DNA from: Agromyces sp. Soil535
GTDB taxonomy: Bacteria > Actinomycetota > Actinomycetes > Actinomycetales > Microbacteriaceae
Direction of reading: 5' to 3'
NCBI RefSeq assembly: GCF_001428255.1
Contig: NZ_LMRW01000026.1
Span: forward strand, 121,609-162,479
Length of the DNA stretch: 40,871 nt
Position 1 is the stretch's first letter. Each line of letters begins with the position of its first letter. The notes beneath the pieces were generated by a model that saw only the letters and a program-made list of their open reading frames with translations, was not told the DNA's origin and searched no databases. Below are positions 40,648 through 40,871 of this stretch, one piece after another. Both the position numbers and the translations under genes were made by a program.

Positions 40648-40871
40648 ATGCAGGTGACCCGCCTCCGGGTGTATCCCGTCAAGTCGTTCGCCGGCGTCGA
40701 CGTCGGCTCGGCGTCGGTGCTGCCCTGGGGTCTCGCGGACGATCGCCGCTGGGCAGTCGTCGGCCCAGACGGTGAGCCGGTCACGGCGCGCGAGGCCAAC
40801 GGGCTGCTCGCCCTGACCGCCGAGGTGCTCGCCGACGGCGGGCTCCTGCTCGGCGCCCGAGACGGCGGCGG
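40648..40871 (+). CDS. MOSC-domain protein, N-terminal part (cut by window end)
   Basis: The first 74 codons of a protein with the MOSC N-terminal beta-barrel pattern: MQVTRLRVYPVKSFAGVDV, then a WGLADDRRWAVVGPDGEPVTARE stretch. Full-length members (about 250-280 residues) carry a C-terminal MOSC domain that handles the molybdenum cofactor or activated sulfur, as in YcbX-like proteins; that part is outside the window. ATG 40648 lacks a clear ribosome-binding site, and TACCGT at 40636-40641 could be a -10 box six bases before it, so a leaderless transcript is possible. Confidence 0.82.
   Translation, partial: MQVTRLRVYPVKSFAGVDVGSASVLPWGLADDRRWAVVGPDGEPVTAREANGLLALTAEVLADGGLLLGARDGG

Noticed and set aside
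1..40871. GGATGCC as a strand-oriented FtsK (KOPS) or Chi-type signal
   Set aside because: The heptamer is about equally frequent in both orientations in this window, which argues against a strongly polar signal.

Overview
The window is high-GC (roughly 70 %) DNA from an actinobacterium. Dense GC-ending codons, CUT1 sugar importers without their own ATPase, LacI-type regulators, hairpin terminators without U-tracts and a very frequent GGATGCC/GGCATCC heptamer suggest a Microbacteriaceae-like genome (Agromyces or a relative). The family assignment is inference. No rRNA, tRNA, CRISPR, transposase or phage gene was found.

Layout. 1-72: end of a CACTCCGG octamer array. 133-4323: dihydrofolate-reductase-family protein, AidB-like acyl-CoA dehydrogenase, divergent HxlR regulator with a SnoaL-like protein, a 12-codon relic of an aidB start, and a small membrane protein. 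4579-6099: secreted subtilisin-like protease. 6158-7618: TetR regulator divergent from a DUF998 membrane protein, with a candidate operator between them. 7833-11695: heterodimeric ABC exporter. 11700-12380: non-coding stretch with a terminator, a pyrimidine-rich tract and a second octamer array (TTGTCGAT). 12381-18677: FadR-type regulator and a putative tetronate (threonate/erythronate) operon of dehydrogenase, MHS transporter and DUF1537 kinase, then another MFS transporter; two perfect ATTGGT-N3-ACCAAT operators flank a near-consensus promoter. 18749-20012: NAD-dependent epimerase-like protein and a 29-unit octamer array. 20081-23251: SNF2-family helicase.

23283-37074 is the most interesting part: two neighbouring sugar-uptake loci, each built around a DUF2961/GH172 glycosidase. 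Locus A has a minus-strand operon GH172 - GH32 - PfkB sugar kinase, a divergent LacI regulator, and a CUT1 importer (lipoprotein plus two permeases). Locus B, on the minus strand, is SBP - permease - permease - GH172 - LacI. The first characterised GH172 enzyme acts on difructose dianhydride I, so the GH172-GH32-kinase order matches the steps needed to turn an imported difructose anhydride into inulobiose, fructose and a fructose phosphate. Both importer promoters carry paired CG-centred LacI-type operators 13 bp apart. No ATPase gene is present, so both importers probably share one encoded elsewhere.

37431-40349 encodes a 972-residue membrane protein that looks like an alpha/beta-hydrolase split by about thirteen membrane segments; its codon use is less biased than that of its neighbours. 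The window ends inside a MOSC-domain gene.
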